A stretch of 64,000 nt of DNA, from positions 30,952,177-31,016,176 of the forward strand of contig JAJEKV010000001.1 in NCBI GenBank assembly GCA_021234155.1. Reading direction: 5' to 3'. Below the pieces are notes generated by a model, which saw only the letters and a list, made by a program, of their open reading frames with translations, was not told the DNA's origin and made no database searches. Numbering within the stretch: the first letter of the stretch is position 1; each line of letters begins with the position of its first letter. The translations under genes and the position numbers were made by a program. This DNA comes from Isoetes taiwanensis (taxonomy: Eukaryota > Streptophyta > Lycopodiopsida > Isoetales > Isoetaceae). Below, piece by piece: positions 23,340 through 35,754 of the stretch.

Positions 23340-23475
23340 AGGTCATATTGTGTCCATAAAGCTCCTAATTCTACAAATTGCGGTCTTTCTTTGTAGAGCT
23401 GATTCTGAGGTCATATTGTGTCCATAAAGCTCCTGATTCTACAAATTGCGGTCTTTCTTTCTAGAGCTGATTCTG
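23340..23475. repeat. 68-bp tandem duplication
   Basis: The unit AGGTCATATTGTGTCCATAA...GATTCTG occurs twice head to tail (23340-23407 and 23408-23475) with two differences. Confidence 0.95.
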
Positions 23476-24514
23476 ATAGGATGAAGCACTTAGAGTTGTG
23501 ACAATAAGCTTGTCATTTTTATGAGAATTATTGAAGGCTCATATGAAGTGGACTATATATAACATTCCTGTCTTGGAAGATCATCTCATATTAGGGCTCT
23601 TTGCATGTTCATATATTAAGAAGCTGCATTTGGCCTTCTATATTAACCCTTCGCATCGCAGAACTCTTACATAAAGACCTTACAGATATCTCGTTTACTC
23701 ATTCAACATGTTCAACAGATGGAAGAAACAACCTTTTGAAATTAGCACATGTAAGGTGTTGAGGAACATGGTCGAAAAAAGTTATTTCTTTAGATGCTTC
23801 TAAAATGCTGCTTGCGGGTGCTTCTGGGTGGCTGCTTTTAGACCAATGGAGAAACATAAGAGGGAGGCTACATTGTTTTTAAGGCAGTGGATTCCACCTT
23901 AAGCATCTAGAAATGTTAGTAAGATATTTAGCATTCTCACCATGTACTCTATAATTTTAGGTTGTATTTATTTGTTTTGCTCTTTTTTACTGGGCGTCAA
24001 AAGGTGAATGATGTTGCAGGCTGCCATGTTCACTACTCTAATATACTCTAATATATGATACTCCAGTTTGCAGGCACTAGGTACTTCATAGCAAAGGTTA
24101 TGAAATCCAGAAACTTGTTATATAAGTCTAGGATCAATTACCCATTGCGAAGGCATTAAACTCTCCTTCTCCCTGTTAAGAATTGTTTAAAAGGGCCAGG
24201 AGGAGCGTATAGTTTATGGAATTTAAAGTATATGGTTTGCAATAGTATAACATATCATCGATTTGCCTTTTTGTTTCCATTTCCCTTTTCATTTTCATTT
24301 TCTTGTTTAGTTTCATATTTTTATGCTAGTTACTTGTAAATTGCGACATTCTTTTACCATCATTTAAGGCCTTCTTCCCTCGTTTGAATGCCTACTTTGG
24401 CCCCGCTTGGGTGAAATATTTTGGATAACGAATATAATCTTACAACATCGAGAAATCAATCCCTAAATTTCAAGGCCCTGAAGGGGCCAAAAAAAATTCA
24501 AGTCACATAAAGCA
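23476..24514. other. No gene recognised
   Basis: AT-rich noncoding sequence without clear repeats or ORFs. Confidence 0.5.
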
Positions 24515-24883
24515 TTAGATCTAACACTTTTAAATTAAAATCCCCCTAAAACCCCCTTTGGTTTAGGTGCATATTCACATGGGGGTTGACATAGGGCAGC
24601 GAGGGCCCTTTTTGTATTTTCTAAGACCCTATAATACATGTATAAAATCAACAACATTTAGTACGTTGCCTCAAACCTTACAATATTTGCAAACCTCGTT
24701 ATACAGCATAACAAAACTTGTACAAGCATACTCCACAAATGAGGATCGCTATCTATGGTGTACATCGAGGAATAACTTGCTTATCCAACAATTCTTGTTG
24801 CCTGGAGTCACCCCCCGTGTGAATATGCACCCAGACCAAAGGGGGTTTCGAGGGGATTTTTAATGTAAAAGTGTTAGATCTAA
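24515..24883. mobile_element. MITE-like element with about 75-bp terminal inverted repeats
   Basis: The left arm (TTAGATCTAACACTTTTA..., 24515 to about 24592) and right arm (about 24805-24883, ending GTGTTAGATCTAA) are imperfect reverse complements. Both include ACCCCCTTTGGT and GGTGCATATTCACA motifs. Total length is 369 bp and there is no coding capacity. The family is uncertain because no clean target-site duplication can be named. Confidence 0.75.
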
Positions 24884-26236
24884 TCGTTTGTCTATGTGCA
24901 TCGATAGTGCAATGCAACAGGGAAAAAAGGGAGCACCCTTTTTATTATACTATACATGAAAGAACAAGGGTCACCCTTTCTGGTCTAGTCAATGACCCAC
25001 TCTCGGCTACTGCCAGTCATGTAACCATACCGACTACACCATGTTCCTTTCCCCTATACATCATAATAAATTTCTTGTACATAGTTATCTATCATGTTAT
25101 ATCCCTTGATCTAGTTTGTCAACGTTATCTCCCTTGATAATGTGGCCGAAATCACAAACTGCATCTTAATAACCTAAGAGTTATGAAGGTTGGTATTCGT
25201 ATCAGAATACCGTATAAGCTGATGATGGCACCCTGGATTCCAAACGAGCATGTAGGGTTTCAGATGTTTTCTATTGTCAGCATGGTATTCTTTAGGAAGG
25301 CGGCGACGGGTCTCGTGGAGGTGGTCAGGCCTCTGCCACAGTTGCATGTTTGGCCATAGCCATAGCCAGGTTTCTGGTGTTCTGCTGCAGGCTTAAGCCA
25401 CGCTCCTTAGGGCATACCATAGCAGGATCGACGACCAAGAGCTCTAGCTGCTTCTTCTGCAGTGTTTTAGTAAAAAATGAGGTTTCCACAGAGGAAAACC
25501 ATGTTAGGGCATGACCTTGTTAATTCCGGTAGACTTGTCGCTGAGCAATGGAGCAAGGTCGATTTGCAGCCTGATTCTTCTGTTTCTTGTGTGTTTGTTT
25601 AGGGTATCTTTGCTCTACTGTCGATGTTGCTCTGTTTTCTATTGTGCATGTATTTATTTTGCTTTGTCTTTTGGTGCAACATAGAGGTTCAATTCCTTTG
25701 AAGAAATAGAAGTAAGAAAGGTTTGTTGTGAGAAGTTTAGCTTGCTATATTGCATGCTTGCTGTGATGTACGCTTGATGTGAGAATGATAACCATTGGAG
25801 TTGTCTTTTTTAATTTCCCCCTTACAAATTGGATTAACATGGAGCTATTTGACCCCATCTTGACTTTGAGCAGCCGGATCACATGGATGTATAAGGAATA
25901 TTCCCCAAATTGTACTATGATCTAATGGCCACAAAAAATCAAAACACACTCCAAACAATAATAGGTATAATACACCCAAACGAAAATACCCAAAAAATTT
26001 CCGTAGTCGAAACCCTAGAGAGAGGGAAAAAAAAGTTTTAACCATGCGTCTAACTCAAAATTTTGTTCATGGTATTTTCCAACCTCCAAACCAATCCAAA
26101 GTGAATATTTGGGCCTTTATCATGGCCACCAAATTGTATTTACATCGTCAGAACTATACAAATCTATACACTATTTTTTTCCATACAGGTAACATTCAAA
26201 ACACTTCCACTGAAGCCACAGATTCATGTATAAGAA
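24884..26236. other. No gene recognised; 3' flank of the AP2/ERF gene
   Basis: Noncoding on inspection. The part nearest 26236 presumably holds the 3' UTR and polyadenylation region of the minus-strand AP2/ERF gene. Confidence 0.5.
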
Positions 26237-27163
26237 TCAGTTATTTTGAAGATCAAACTGCTCCAAGTCAAGAGATGGTAAAGGCAGCAGTGATGGCCAC
26301 GGCGCCAAAGTGCCAGATAGGCTGAAACCTATATCTTCCCCTTTTAAGATGTGCGCCTGTGAATCATCGTCGTAAGATGAGCACGTGGCAGATCCATTTG
26401 TTCCCTCCGGCATGGGTAATTCTTGCCATAATCTTGACCCATTATTATTATCATTCACTCCAACATTTTCTCCTTCCACAATATTCATCAGTTCTTCTGG
26501 GTCGATGAGATCATGAAAGTCTTCCCATTCTGTAAACACAGGCGAATCATCCGGAGGTTCGATTTTTAAAGATGGCAGCGAATCTTCAACCTTAGGTTTC
26601 ACAGCATAAGCCTTTCCCTCCGGATTTGGAGATGAAGCATCAGAAATTGAAGGGACAGAGGTGCCAGAATCGGCATAAGACGAAGTTTCTTCAGATTCGA
26701 CTTCAGTTTTAACAGTAAGCAAGTGAGAAGGGGTTGCCTCAGAGCTGTTAGAGGAAGATCCTTGAGAAATGGGAAGGTTTAGACGCGCGCAAGAACCGTA
26801 GAGAATTCTGGCAGCATCATCGTATGCTTTAGCTGCTTCGTGAGCGGTAGGGTAAGTTCCAAGCCATAACCGAGCGCCTCTGTTAGGCTCCCGTATTTCG
26901 GAAACCCATTTGCCCCAAGTCCGCTGCCTAACACCCCGGAAGCTGCAGAGAGCATTGTCCGGCCCCCCTTTTCCCTTCATGCACCCTTTCTTTGAACCTT
27001 TGGCTGGCGCTTTCCGCACAATCTTTCTTTCCCGCTGTGACGACCTCTCTCTGTTTTCTATTGCCCACCACGCAAGCGCTTCCGCCGCTGTGCCACTCCT
27101 TATCGAATTCATGCTGCCTGTGCAATTTCTTCGCCTGCTCCTTGTTCTTCTCCTTCCATCCAT
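26237..27163 (-). CDS. DREB2-type AP2/ERF transcription factor
   Basis: Intact 308-residue ORF from ATG at 27163. Residues about 50-66 ([17 protein letters not shown]) are the basic stretch preceding the AP2 domain of DREB2 proteins. The AP2 domain is at about 73-130, with [37 protein letters not shown] and [11 protein letters not shown]. The WVSEIREP strand holds the Val of the DREB subgroup. DREB2 factors bind the dehydration-responsive element (A/GCCGAC) in the nucleus and activate drought, salt and heat genes. The C-terminal half is Ser/Glu/Asp-rich, fitting an activation domain, with [16 protein letters not shown] near residue 220. A second in-frame Met (residue 18) is possible, but the upstream one keeps the basic N-terminus. 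No intron is evident in the coding part, which is usual. Which DREB2 member it is cannot be settled here. Confidence 0.93.
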   Translation of the reverse strand: MDGRRRTRSRRRNCTGSMNSIRSGTAAEALAWWAIENRERSSQRERKIVRKAPAKGSKKGCMKGKGGPDNALCSFRGVRQRTWGKWVSEIREPNRGARLWLGTYPTAHEAAKAYDDAARILYGSCARLNLPISQGSSSNSSEATPSHLLTVKTEVESEETSSYADSGTSVPSISDASSPNPEGKAYAVKPKVEDSLPSLKIEPPDDSPVFTEWEDFHDLIDPEELMNIVEGENVGVNDNNNGSRLWQELPMPEGTNGSATCSSYDDDSQAHILKGEDIGFSLSGTLAPWPSLLPLPSLDLEQFDLQNN

Positions 27164-27908
27164 CTGACCACATTCTATTAATATAAATCCAATGCCGCCG
27201 CAGCATACCTAAAATATTACATACATTCAAAATAATACCTGAAACCAAATCGCTTGATCACCGAATGTTCCTTCGCAATAACAAATCTAAGCGCCTTTCA
27301 AGCCTCAAAATATATGCAGCGGATTTAGGTCATCAAAAGAATCCTTGGAGATGAAGTTTTAATCTGTTTCCGCATGGTTGGATTCTACACGCGGCGGAGA
27401 TCGGACCCCCTTACGTGGCCATCAGTAGGCGTTTCAGATTTACGTGCCACCCTAATCGGAAGGACAACAGGAAGTTCACCACGTCATCAATCGCGTGGGA
27501 AAATATTATCTCTAAAATGTGTCGCGATAGGCGAGGCGCGATCAAATTCTAGATAGGATGTTCTATATCTTACTTTAGTTTTCAAAGTCGCAATCTCTTA
27601 GACTACATTACTAAACCTCAAGAAAAATAGATCTTCGTAGACCCTCATTTTTGCTTACATTGAAAAATTGTTATGTATTAACCATTCTAATCGGGAATGA
27701 AAACTCACTCTATATTTTTGGCGAGATCATATCACATCACTTTACGAAACCATACTTTTTTTTGAAAACACTTTTTTAAAAAATATATCTACTTATACGT
27801 CAAGGTAAGTGGGTCACCGTTCCTACATCTTCTTGAACCATTCTTGTCAAGAATGGCAAATCACCCCTCCAAAACCTGTAGAATCCGGTCTCCTTACCTT
27901 GACGTAGT
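27164..27908. other. Upstream region of the DREB2-like gene
   Basis: This should hold the promoter and 5' UTR of the minus-strand gene. A 14-bp inverted pair (TACGTCAAGGTAAG at about 27797 and CTTACCTTGACGTA at about 27893) frames the outer part of the hairpin region that follows. I found no certain TATA box. Confidence 0.5.
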
Positions 27909-28034
27909 AGAAATGGCATGGGTTCAGCCATTCTTGCTGCCCCCATGACCTGCAGAATCAGGTCGCGCCTACACGGCGCTCCCTGATTCTGCAGGTCATG
28001 GGGGCAGCAAGAATGGCTTCCCCCATGCCATTCT
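27909..28034. repeat. Long near-perfect hairpin (37-bp perfect stem)
   Basis: 27926-27962 and 27982-28018 are exact reverse complements of 37 bases. The stem extends inward (GCGCC/GGCGC around TACAC) and outward (AATGGCATGGG at about 27912 with CCCATGCCATT at about 28023) with a few mismatches. This gives a foldback of about 125 bases with a short loop. Size and shape fit either a very young inverted-repeat element or a small-RNA precursor. I match it to no known miRNA family. Confidence 0.9.
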
Positions 28035-28677
28035 ACATAACATCACACCTGCAAATTACACCTCCTTAAAAATACCATCTTGTTAGAATAAAAATCACAC
28101 ATCCTTTAATAAAGACACACTTCCTTAAAAGACCACACCTCTCCTAAAAAAAAACCATACCTCTTCAAAAAAAATGGTTCATAGCTCCTTAAAAAAAAAT
28201 ATAGCATCTCATTCATAAACTACACCTCCACATAACCACGTGTAAATTTTATGAAATGTTCAAAAGCAACAAATGGTTTTTGTTCCTGTTGCTTTCAAGT
28301 GTGGACCACATAGGATTGTTGTGCATATAAAAAAAGTTATAGATTTTATGCCAACAACAAAAAAACACAAGATATTAGCCACTGCATAATGTACTATCTA
28401 CAACAAATCACTCTTGGTTTGGTGAGGAGCAGACTCGCAAGATTTCATATCCACATGCAGCTCTCCAGTGCAGATGAATGATCAGGTCCACATACTTAGG
28501 ATCCACTTGAGGAGAATCCGCCACTGAAGCTATAGCCAGACATCCAACGAGATGGCATGATTCTTCACCTTCCACAAGTCCATTTGGTGGACGAGATTCT
28601 CCATCGGCGCATTAGAAACTAAGAATTCTAAAAACACAGCATCCATTATGTTCAATTATTAGTTGCATTACAATAGA
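28035..28677. other. A-rich low-complexity sequence and noncoding DNA
   Basis: 28060-28240 has repeated CACACCTCCTTAAAAA-like motifs. The rest shows no gene. Confidence 0.5.
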
Positions 28678-28743
28678 AAAGATTCTCAATCTTTTTTTTG
28701 TTGAAGGACGTCAGACTTTATTCAATCAAAGATTCTCAATCTT
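28678..28743 (-). mobile_element. Tiny 5'-truncated LINE insertion with 16-bp target-site duplication
   Basis: AAAGATTCTCAATCTT occurs at 28678-28693 and again at 28728-28743. Between them are 34 bases that read, on the minus strand, as a plant L1 3' end (TTGAATAAAGTCTGACGTCC, then TTCAACAAAAAAA). This is a target-primed insertion that copied only the last few bases. Confidence 0.85.
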
Positions 28744-28919
28744 GACACATATTATTTCTTTCAACACGAATAAGGTAACCTCAAATCCAGTTCAAGAATC
28801 AGAATGTCTGCTACCATTTTACAACGTAGTTTAGACTTGTTTCTCATGTTGTATTGACATGGTATAATGTCATCTATGCATGTGTTCTGTGTTATCGTGT
28901 GGCATTTTATGTAATGACT

Positions 28920-29523
28920 GCCACTATGATAGATGAGGTATGTGTGGCCTGTGAGTATGAGTTGTTGGCATGTCCTGGTCCAGGGTGTGGAACAAGAACA
29001 TTATACCAAAACATTCAGTTCTTCTATGGCAACTTGTGCATAGGGCAATGAGGATTAATGCTCGAGTTCACTCCTTCAAGACAATTGCCAGTCCTCTCTG
29101 TCCAATTTGTGGACTTGCACTCGAAACAATCGAGCATTGTTTGTGCTCTGCGACGATCTTTGCCACAAATTGTCAATTTGTATGGTCCTCTTTTCGCTCT
29201 CACCTCACAAATCAAGAAGTTCTTTTGGGCATTTTTGGGATAGAAGCCCTGATTTAAGAAGTGGGCATTGAATATTTACAGGGCTCTAGTTCATTGGGCG
29301 GTGTGGAAACGCAGGTGTCCTATCATCTTTAGAGGCTTCCATACTCCTGCTGCAAGCCTCTACCAGGAAATCGAATCTCATCTACATGACCAGTTCTTGC
29401 TTTCAAAGTTATGTGCGGATGTCAGGAACGAGGTTTGGGTTACCTCCACCTCCCTTGCCTCCCTATTGTATTAGCATTTTCCTATTCATATTATTTGTCT
29501 TTTGTCCTTAAAAAAAAAAAAAA
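28920..29523 (+). mobile_element. L1-like LINE 3' end (zf-RVT domain) with poly(A) tail
   Basis: The frame encodes VWNKNIIPKHSVLLWQLVHR, RMRIN-type and CPICGLALETIEHCL, which is the zinc-binding domain (zf-RVT) found after RT in plant L1 elements. It continues into the WAVWKRRCPIIF region, then the 3' end GTCCTT and a poly(A) run at 29510-29523. Frameshifts break it. It is 5'-truncated at about 28920. Confidence 0.8.
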
Positions 29524-30623
29524 GGTCATTATATTATTGATTGCTTCACTCCACTATTGTGTTTTTTTCGACTGCCTTTGTTCTCTTTTATAGGCAACTG
29601 CTCGACCTTTCGCAAAATGTTGATCCTGATAATAAGTGTCCCACATCTCGCTAAAATCACGCTATCAGATATCGTATTTATGATTGGGTATTAGAATTTT
29701 CATACGCATCTGAATATTTTGCAACCGTTATTTTCTCTTCGGCAAAAAGGTCGTGCCATTATGGACTGCCGATAATTATGTTTTTTGTTCGTACTAGGCA
29801 CTAGCATTAAATATATCTTTCAACATGACCTCACGGTGTATTTTGAAATTTTGTTTATTACCTGTTCAAAGTTCTCGCGGCCCTCGGGCCCTCATGGCGT
29901 GGGTCTTTAAGATCAGTTTCTTGAGTTAGAAAAAATTGACATAGAGGAACTTATAGCTGTTGTAGCCGTGTTGTAGAAGAGCTATTAATGGATGTATTCT
30001 TTTGAGCCCAGTCGAGAAACTTCCTTAATAGAAATTTGACAAAACTAAAGTGAGAAGCATCTACCTAGAACAACTTGATTTTGGCATTGTAAGGAGGCTT
30101 GCCGCTTTTGGTAGGGTCCAACTCCTACAAAGCGTTATAGTTCAAGGACTTTGCATGTGTGGATAAGTTGAAAACCGCCGAAAGAAATTGTGGCGTCAAA
30201 GAGATTCCTGCTGGCCAAGAAACTGCACCAGTTGTTTTTTGCGAAGAGCATGCCATTCCAGATTGACAAAAGGCTTCAGACCAGAAACTTGAGCAGTTGC
30301 ATGTCATCTTCAAAGAAATTTTTGAGATCCAGAGAATTCTGATGGATCATCAACATAACTACATTCAAAAAGTGCTGAATCAAGAAGTTGTTCAGTATAT
30401 AGCGGATTGGTTTTGGATGAGAAAGCCATGACAATGAAAGAGAGCTTGGCAATAGCAGAGTGGAATAATTTGCAGCAAGAAAAAATGACTGTCCAGGTGG
30501 CATAATTATGGTTACTTCTACAATGGACAACCAATTTCAACTCAGTTTGTTCAATCTAATACACTCATTGGCACTATGGAATGTATTGAACTTGACTATG
30601 AGCAGCCCCTCCTCCCCCTCCTC

Positions 30624-30628
<5 letters not shown>
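29524..30628. other. No gene recognised
   Basis: The plus strand at 30060-30560 looks like decayed coding sequence with many stops. I cannot name the parent. Confidence 0.35.

Positions 30629-30657
<29 letters not shown>
30629..30657. repeat. Poly(A) run of about 29 bases after a C/T-rich tract
   Basis: CCTCCTCCCCCTCCTCCCCTC and then a run of A. Probably a plus-strand retroposon tail whose body is the unrecognised decayed sequence upstream. Confidence 0.7.
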
Positions 30658-30660
<3 letters not shown>

Positions 30661-31890
30661 ATGCTCACCTCATGTTTGTCCCATACTATTCCCATCAATA
30701 TTGAGGCCAGCAGTAATCGTTTTTAGTCAGTCTCTCCTTTCCACGATTCTCGTCTGCCACAATCTCCTACCTATCGACCTCCTGAGCCTTATGCTAACAC
30801 TCATCATCTCTTGTATGATATAAATAATATGTCATAAATTGACAGGAAAAATTTATGGGTGATGTTAAATCCGCTTTGGATGCAGCTGATATCATCAAGA
30901 AGGTCAGCAGACACTCCAGTCCACTATTGAGTCCATACTATTAATACTGAAGAAAAAAGAGGTTATAGAGCTTAATAAAAGGAAGAAGAATAGAACATTT
31001 GAAAGCTGAATACACAGCTCATCAGGATCGATATTGCAATGAACAGGCTGCTCGTGCTGAGCTCCAACTTTACTGCGACACGCTTCAGACAAAATCCTAA
31101 CAGTTAAACACCTTCAGAAAAGAACAGACTCAGCAGCTTGAGCTTGCAAAAAAATAAATTCATTATCTTAGTGCTCAATTAAAAGTCAGACTGCCACTCA
31201 CACTCAATTTCAATAGTTACGGCTCTAGAAGCCTCTCAAGATGTTGTTAATGCATACATCCAGGATTTAAAAGTCAAAATGAAGAAAACAAATGCTCAAA
31301 GGACTCTCTTGGAAGTCCAAGTTGCAAATCTCATGCTACAGGCAAGTCCTTTAGGGTCTACCCCATAGTCCTCCGATAAGTACAAGGATTTGATCTGCCA
31401 TATACAATAAGAACGCAAAAACTTCAATGTCACATTGATGAATAGAAAACTCACGTCAAAATTTAAAAACCCAAATGGATGACTCTCAAGCCGTTGTAGA
31501 AGCAGCCCAACAAAATGAAGAAATTATTCTCCAGTTGGCGTTGTATGTAGATGCCACACAACTTTCCTCTGTGAGTTGGCTATTTACCTTATATGCTTTC
31601 ACATCGAATTGGTTCCCTAGAAATTGGTACAATTTTAGAGGATCTATTTCAGGAATCCTTGCTTAATGTTGATTGCTGCGACTTTGATTTAATTTGACTT
31701 TTCAGGATAAGTGTGTGTTCTGTGCATTGTTTACGCTGCAAGACCTTCAAGAGGAGGATCTCGATATTTCTATTCTGCTTACTAGTGCAACCTATGGCAT
31801 ATGTAATGTGTGTTTTAGAACCTCCAGATCACTTGAGGTGATGAGTCCGAATGAAGATAACTGAAGTTAAAATGGAACTGAAAGGACAAT
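30658..31890 (+). pseudogene. Decayed coiled-coil coding sequence, parent unknown
   Basis: Plus-strand translation, allowing for frameshifts, gives helical Lys/Glu/Gln-rich pieces (KFMGDVKSALDAADIIKK, LNTFRKEQTQQLELAKK, then MDDSQAVVEAAQQNEEIILQ at 31475). It looks like a relic of a long coiled-coil protein or an element-encoded structural protein. No domain is recognised. Confidence 0.35.
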
Positions 31891-31949
31891 TTCATACTTG
31901 AGCAGGAACATGTACTCTTGAAGAAAAAAATTGATTAGGCAGACGATTA

Positions 31950-32520
31950 GTCAAATGAAATGGCAGCAAATAACGAGGGCAGATGGTTAGCAGAAGTACA
32001 TCAATGGGTAGAGAAAATGGGATGTGATTTGTGGAGGAAAATAGATAATAGACAACTACAAGGAGAATAGAATAACCTGAGAACAAGATTAATGCAACAT
32101 TGGATAGAAAGGCAACCAGACGCCAAGCTTGGCCTGTATTTGAAGAATATGAATCCAGAATGCAGTATTGGGCAACAGACATACATTGATAGCAGCTTAA
32201 CTAGATCGACAAGAATAACAATTGGTATGTTCAGAATGAGCAATCACAAGCTATGGATTAAACAGGGCAGGTGGCAGCGACTAACGATTGAATGGGAACA
32301 CACGATATGCAAACTATGTGATTTGGGAGAAGTAGAGGATGAAAAAGATGTATGGGATAGGTGTCCAGCCTACAGGGAAATCAGGAGCAAAATAATGGAT
32401 ATAGATTGGGACACAACGGTGGGCAAAGCACAAGAGATAATTCCAAAGCCAAATGGACTGCAACAGCATCATGAATGCAGATACGAGGAATTAGGGATGA
32501 TAAATAATACGGCTCAGGAT
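31950..32520 (+). mobile_element. Non-L1 LINE 3' part
   Basis: The frame from 32092 encodes the family's C-terminal domain: SNHKLWIKQGRW, then CKLCDLGEVEDEKDV and RCPAYREIR. The His of the knuckle is replaced by Asp in EDEKDV. It is a decayed, 5'-truncated relative of the LINE at 45.1 kb. Confidence 0.7.
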
Positions 32521-32822
32521 AATCTTATCCTGGATTGGATTCCGACCTCTAGGATCCCCATGTGGGATCCCCTCCTCTGGGATCCTGCAGTCAACGAAAT
32601 CCCCTCCTCCGGGATCTCGCAGTTAACTGCGCAGCTAAAGGGTGACTGCGTAGTTTAGGACTATTTTTTGGCTGAATCTTTGCTCCCTGATAGCAGCGGC
32701 GCTTCCCGTTCTTCCTCCTTGGCATCTACTTGCAAATTTGCAAGACCTTTCCTTGCAAAAGGAGCTGATGGATCCCCTGTCTGATCACACCCCAATCTGG
32801 GATAATCTTTCTAAAGATCCCA

Positions 32823-34800
32823 GTCTTCAAGGTTTTTTCCTACAATTGATCCTCTGATTGGCATTCCTGAACCTTATGGTATCCCTCGCCCTGTTGTTGA
32901 AGCAAATTTTGATGCTGCCTGGGATGAGTGACCTCAAATGGGACCTAAGCTTGCCACTTTTCACGGTATTTACTTTAATTCCTCATCTCCTTTCTCTGCA
33001 AAAAGGCCTTGCTATAAATGCACTCTATTGGCTTGGTTATCCATACATCATGATCGAATGTGGTAGCCAAAGGTCTACAGATTTTCTCTTGCATAATGGG
33101 ACTACGGTCTATGAAAATTTCCATATTTCTTTCATCAAATGGAGCCCTAAACTCAAAGTTTCGGATCTGAACAAATTTTTTGTGGCCTCTACCTCCCTTT
33201 TTGGCTTAAATTCCATCTTTTGGAATGAGGACTCACTTAAAATTCTTTTCAATTCCATTGGCACCTGTGTTTCTACTGTCTATGCTCCTTACAAGCCCCC
33301 TGTTGCATATGTTCAGCTTGATCTATTCAAAGGCATCCCTATCACTATTCCTTTTACTGATTGCTTTGGCCAGAAATCTGCTCTAGACTTAAGGTGGACT
33401 GGTTTACCACCAAATTGCTCAAAATGTTCTTCTAGGCATTTTTGGTATGCAGTCTGTAAGACAGACTTGAATTCTAACAGTTTGATGGAAAATGAAGTTA
33501 CAAATACTCCAACAAATGGTAAATTGAAGGTGAATACTGCTACTAAAGAGAAAGAAATTGCTCCCTTTATCCCTTGGAACAGAGTAAATGGGATTACAAC
33601 AAGAATTGCTAAAAGAAGAATGGAAAGAGAACATCAAAATTCTCCCAACCGATTAGGAAAAATACCACTGACAATGGTTCTACTCTCACATCTCAAATGA
33701 TATAGGCAAAGATACAGTATGAAGGGCAAGGCACCTTCCACTCTTTCACAGATTGCTCAAAACTCAAATTCTCGTCTTGGCTCCAAACACAAAAGCTCTT
33801 CTTCAAGGATAAATTGGCTCCTACCAATTGGAATCCGTCAAAAGGTAGGAGAGGTTCATTAACTAAGGGAATTCAAAACAAATACTCATTATCCATTAAT
33901 GAGCCAACAAAAACAAGCAGACTAGTCCATGATTCTAAGAAAATTGTGCTCAAAAAGAAAAATATCACTAACGGTGATATCGCTAAAACTAAGACTGCTG
34001 AGGCTACAAAGATTCGTGTTCCTATTCATGAGTCAATTGACAAAATTGTCAAGTCAACAACCCCTCAATAGGAGGTATCAAAGGAAGATCTTTCAACTAA
34101 AAAGAATCAAACAAATCATCCTCTGAGGATGATGATGAGGTAATTTATTGCTCAAATCATTTTGCTATCTTGACTAACTATCCTGCAGGCCAAAATGATT
34201 TAATGTATCCAGATAATGAGGCATTAGCTACTACTCAGGTTCCTGTAAACCTGGTCACCAAGTCAAAGCCACCTAACAAAATGCATTACCAATAGTTTTA
34301 TTGATTTGATTGACCTCTCATCTCCTGACATTTCACCAACCATATCTAAAAAAAAAACACCCCTATATCCAATGCAGTTTTCCAACAGCTTGCTACAATT
34401 GACTTCTCTAATCAGAGTGTGGATTTGGCTGTTGGATCAAATTTGAGATTGGATATGTCATATTATGATAATCGATATGAACATACCTACACTTACAGAA
34501 GGGAACAGATAGTCAGATTATAGTAGAATCTGATAATTTGGAACAGGCATTGGAACATGACAAGGAATTTGTTCCTGAGACTCCAGAATCATTAAGGAAT
34601 GATCTCGCCCCAAAGAAAGCTGGTCTCTCTCCCACGCAAGTACTCAGTTCCATTCCAATTTCTAAAAATACTAATAATGTTGTTAATGTTATTAGTACCA
34701 CACCCCCTGCTAAAATTCCAGCTAATAATATGTTTGAGTTTATTCTTGGTGGTGTTTCTTCTGAAAATGAGAGTGAGAGTGATATGTAAAACAACAAAGA
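32823..34800 (+). pseudogene. L1-like ORF1 (DUF4283/zinc-knuckle type), decayed
   Basis: The longest frame (32858-33700) encodes an ORF1-type domain: a KWSPKLKVSDLNKFFV block, then LFNSIGTCVSTVYAPYK and YVQLDLFKGIP, ending in a Cys-rich PPNCSKCSSRHFWYAVC in place of a CCHC knuckle. Downstream frames to about 34800 are Lys/Ser/Thr-rich tail pieces separated by shifts. ORF1 proteins of plant L1 elements bind element RNA. No ORF2 follows. Confidence 0.65.
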
Positions 34801-34864
34801 AAATACATCTATTGTTGATTAGTTCTGATCTGATGGTATCCCGGTCTAATATCTATTTTGGAGA

Positions 34865-35610
34865 AGACCTTGGCCCCTTGGAGTTGGTCCATCAAATCGC
34901 CTGACCGGGGTAAGGCATACTTGTTTTGATGGTGTGCTTATTCAATTGACGATAGTCAATGCGCATCCTCAGGCTTCCATCTTTCTTCTTAATGAATAAG
35001 ACGAGGTGTTATAAACCCTAGGTCTAATAGCTCTCGCAACTGCTTCATTAATTCTGCCAGCTCTTGAGCTGTCATTCTATAGGGCACCTTACTTGTGGGT
35101 TTTGTGTCTGATTCAAGTGCGATTTCACACCGACTCCTTTGTAAGGAGGGAATTTCTTGATCTCATCAGGAAAAAGATCGTGGAATTCCTTCACTAGCTT
35201 GACCACTTGTTTCGGTAGCTTGCTCAAAGTTTTGTCCTTCTTTTCCTTGTTTGTATCCGATTCCTTAATTTCTAGCTTGAAGATGTAGGCCACTTGCTCA
35301 CTCTTTATGCTCTTAAGTAATTTCTTACTGGACATACATTGTATGATTGGGGTTACCTTGTTAGCTATTATTTCTATTGTCTTGCCATTGGGTGTTGTTA
35401 GTGTCACCTTTCGCTTTCTGAAATCGCTCTGCTAACAATGCTCTTATTTCGTGCATGTCTGACTTTATTTGAGATAGTTCCTCTTCCAGGGTTGGCATCT
35501 CATATTCCTCAAAGAGGTTGTGAGGTTGAAATTGTCAGGCGGGTGTTTCTTCCTCCATGTATTGGCGGTACTGTTCAGCAGTCCTGGCTGTTCTAGCCGC
35601 ACACATTGAA
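34865..35610 (-). mobile_element. Second copy of the ORF2-gag gypsy family: RT start, protease tail, gag N-terminus
   Basis: Minus-strand RT start is seen at about 35090-34870 ([20 protein letters not shown], with the bases for the SPFGAP segment deleted). It is preceded by the protease-to-RT linker (35407-35072, with LVKEFHDLFPDEIKKFPPYKG). Directly before that is a gag N-terminal piece (NLFEEYEMPTLEEELSQIKS). The gag capsid and the protease active site are missing, so an internal deletion joined the two. Confidence 0.75.
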
Positions 35611-35754
35611 TTATAAGTTTTACTATGAGTGTTCTTTTGCTTGCATTTGTTGTTTAATGATATAATTGTTTGGAAAAAATATATATCAATTTAGTATTTG
35701 CAAGACAAATCCATATATCATTTCAATACAAAATTTGTAATAGCAGTGATATGA

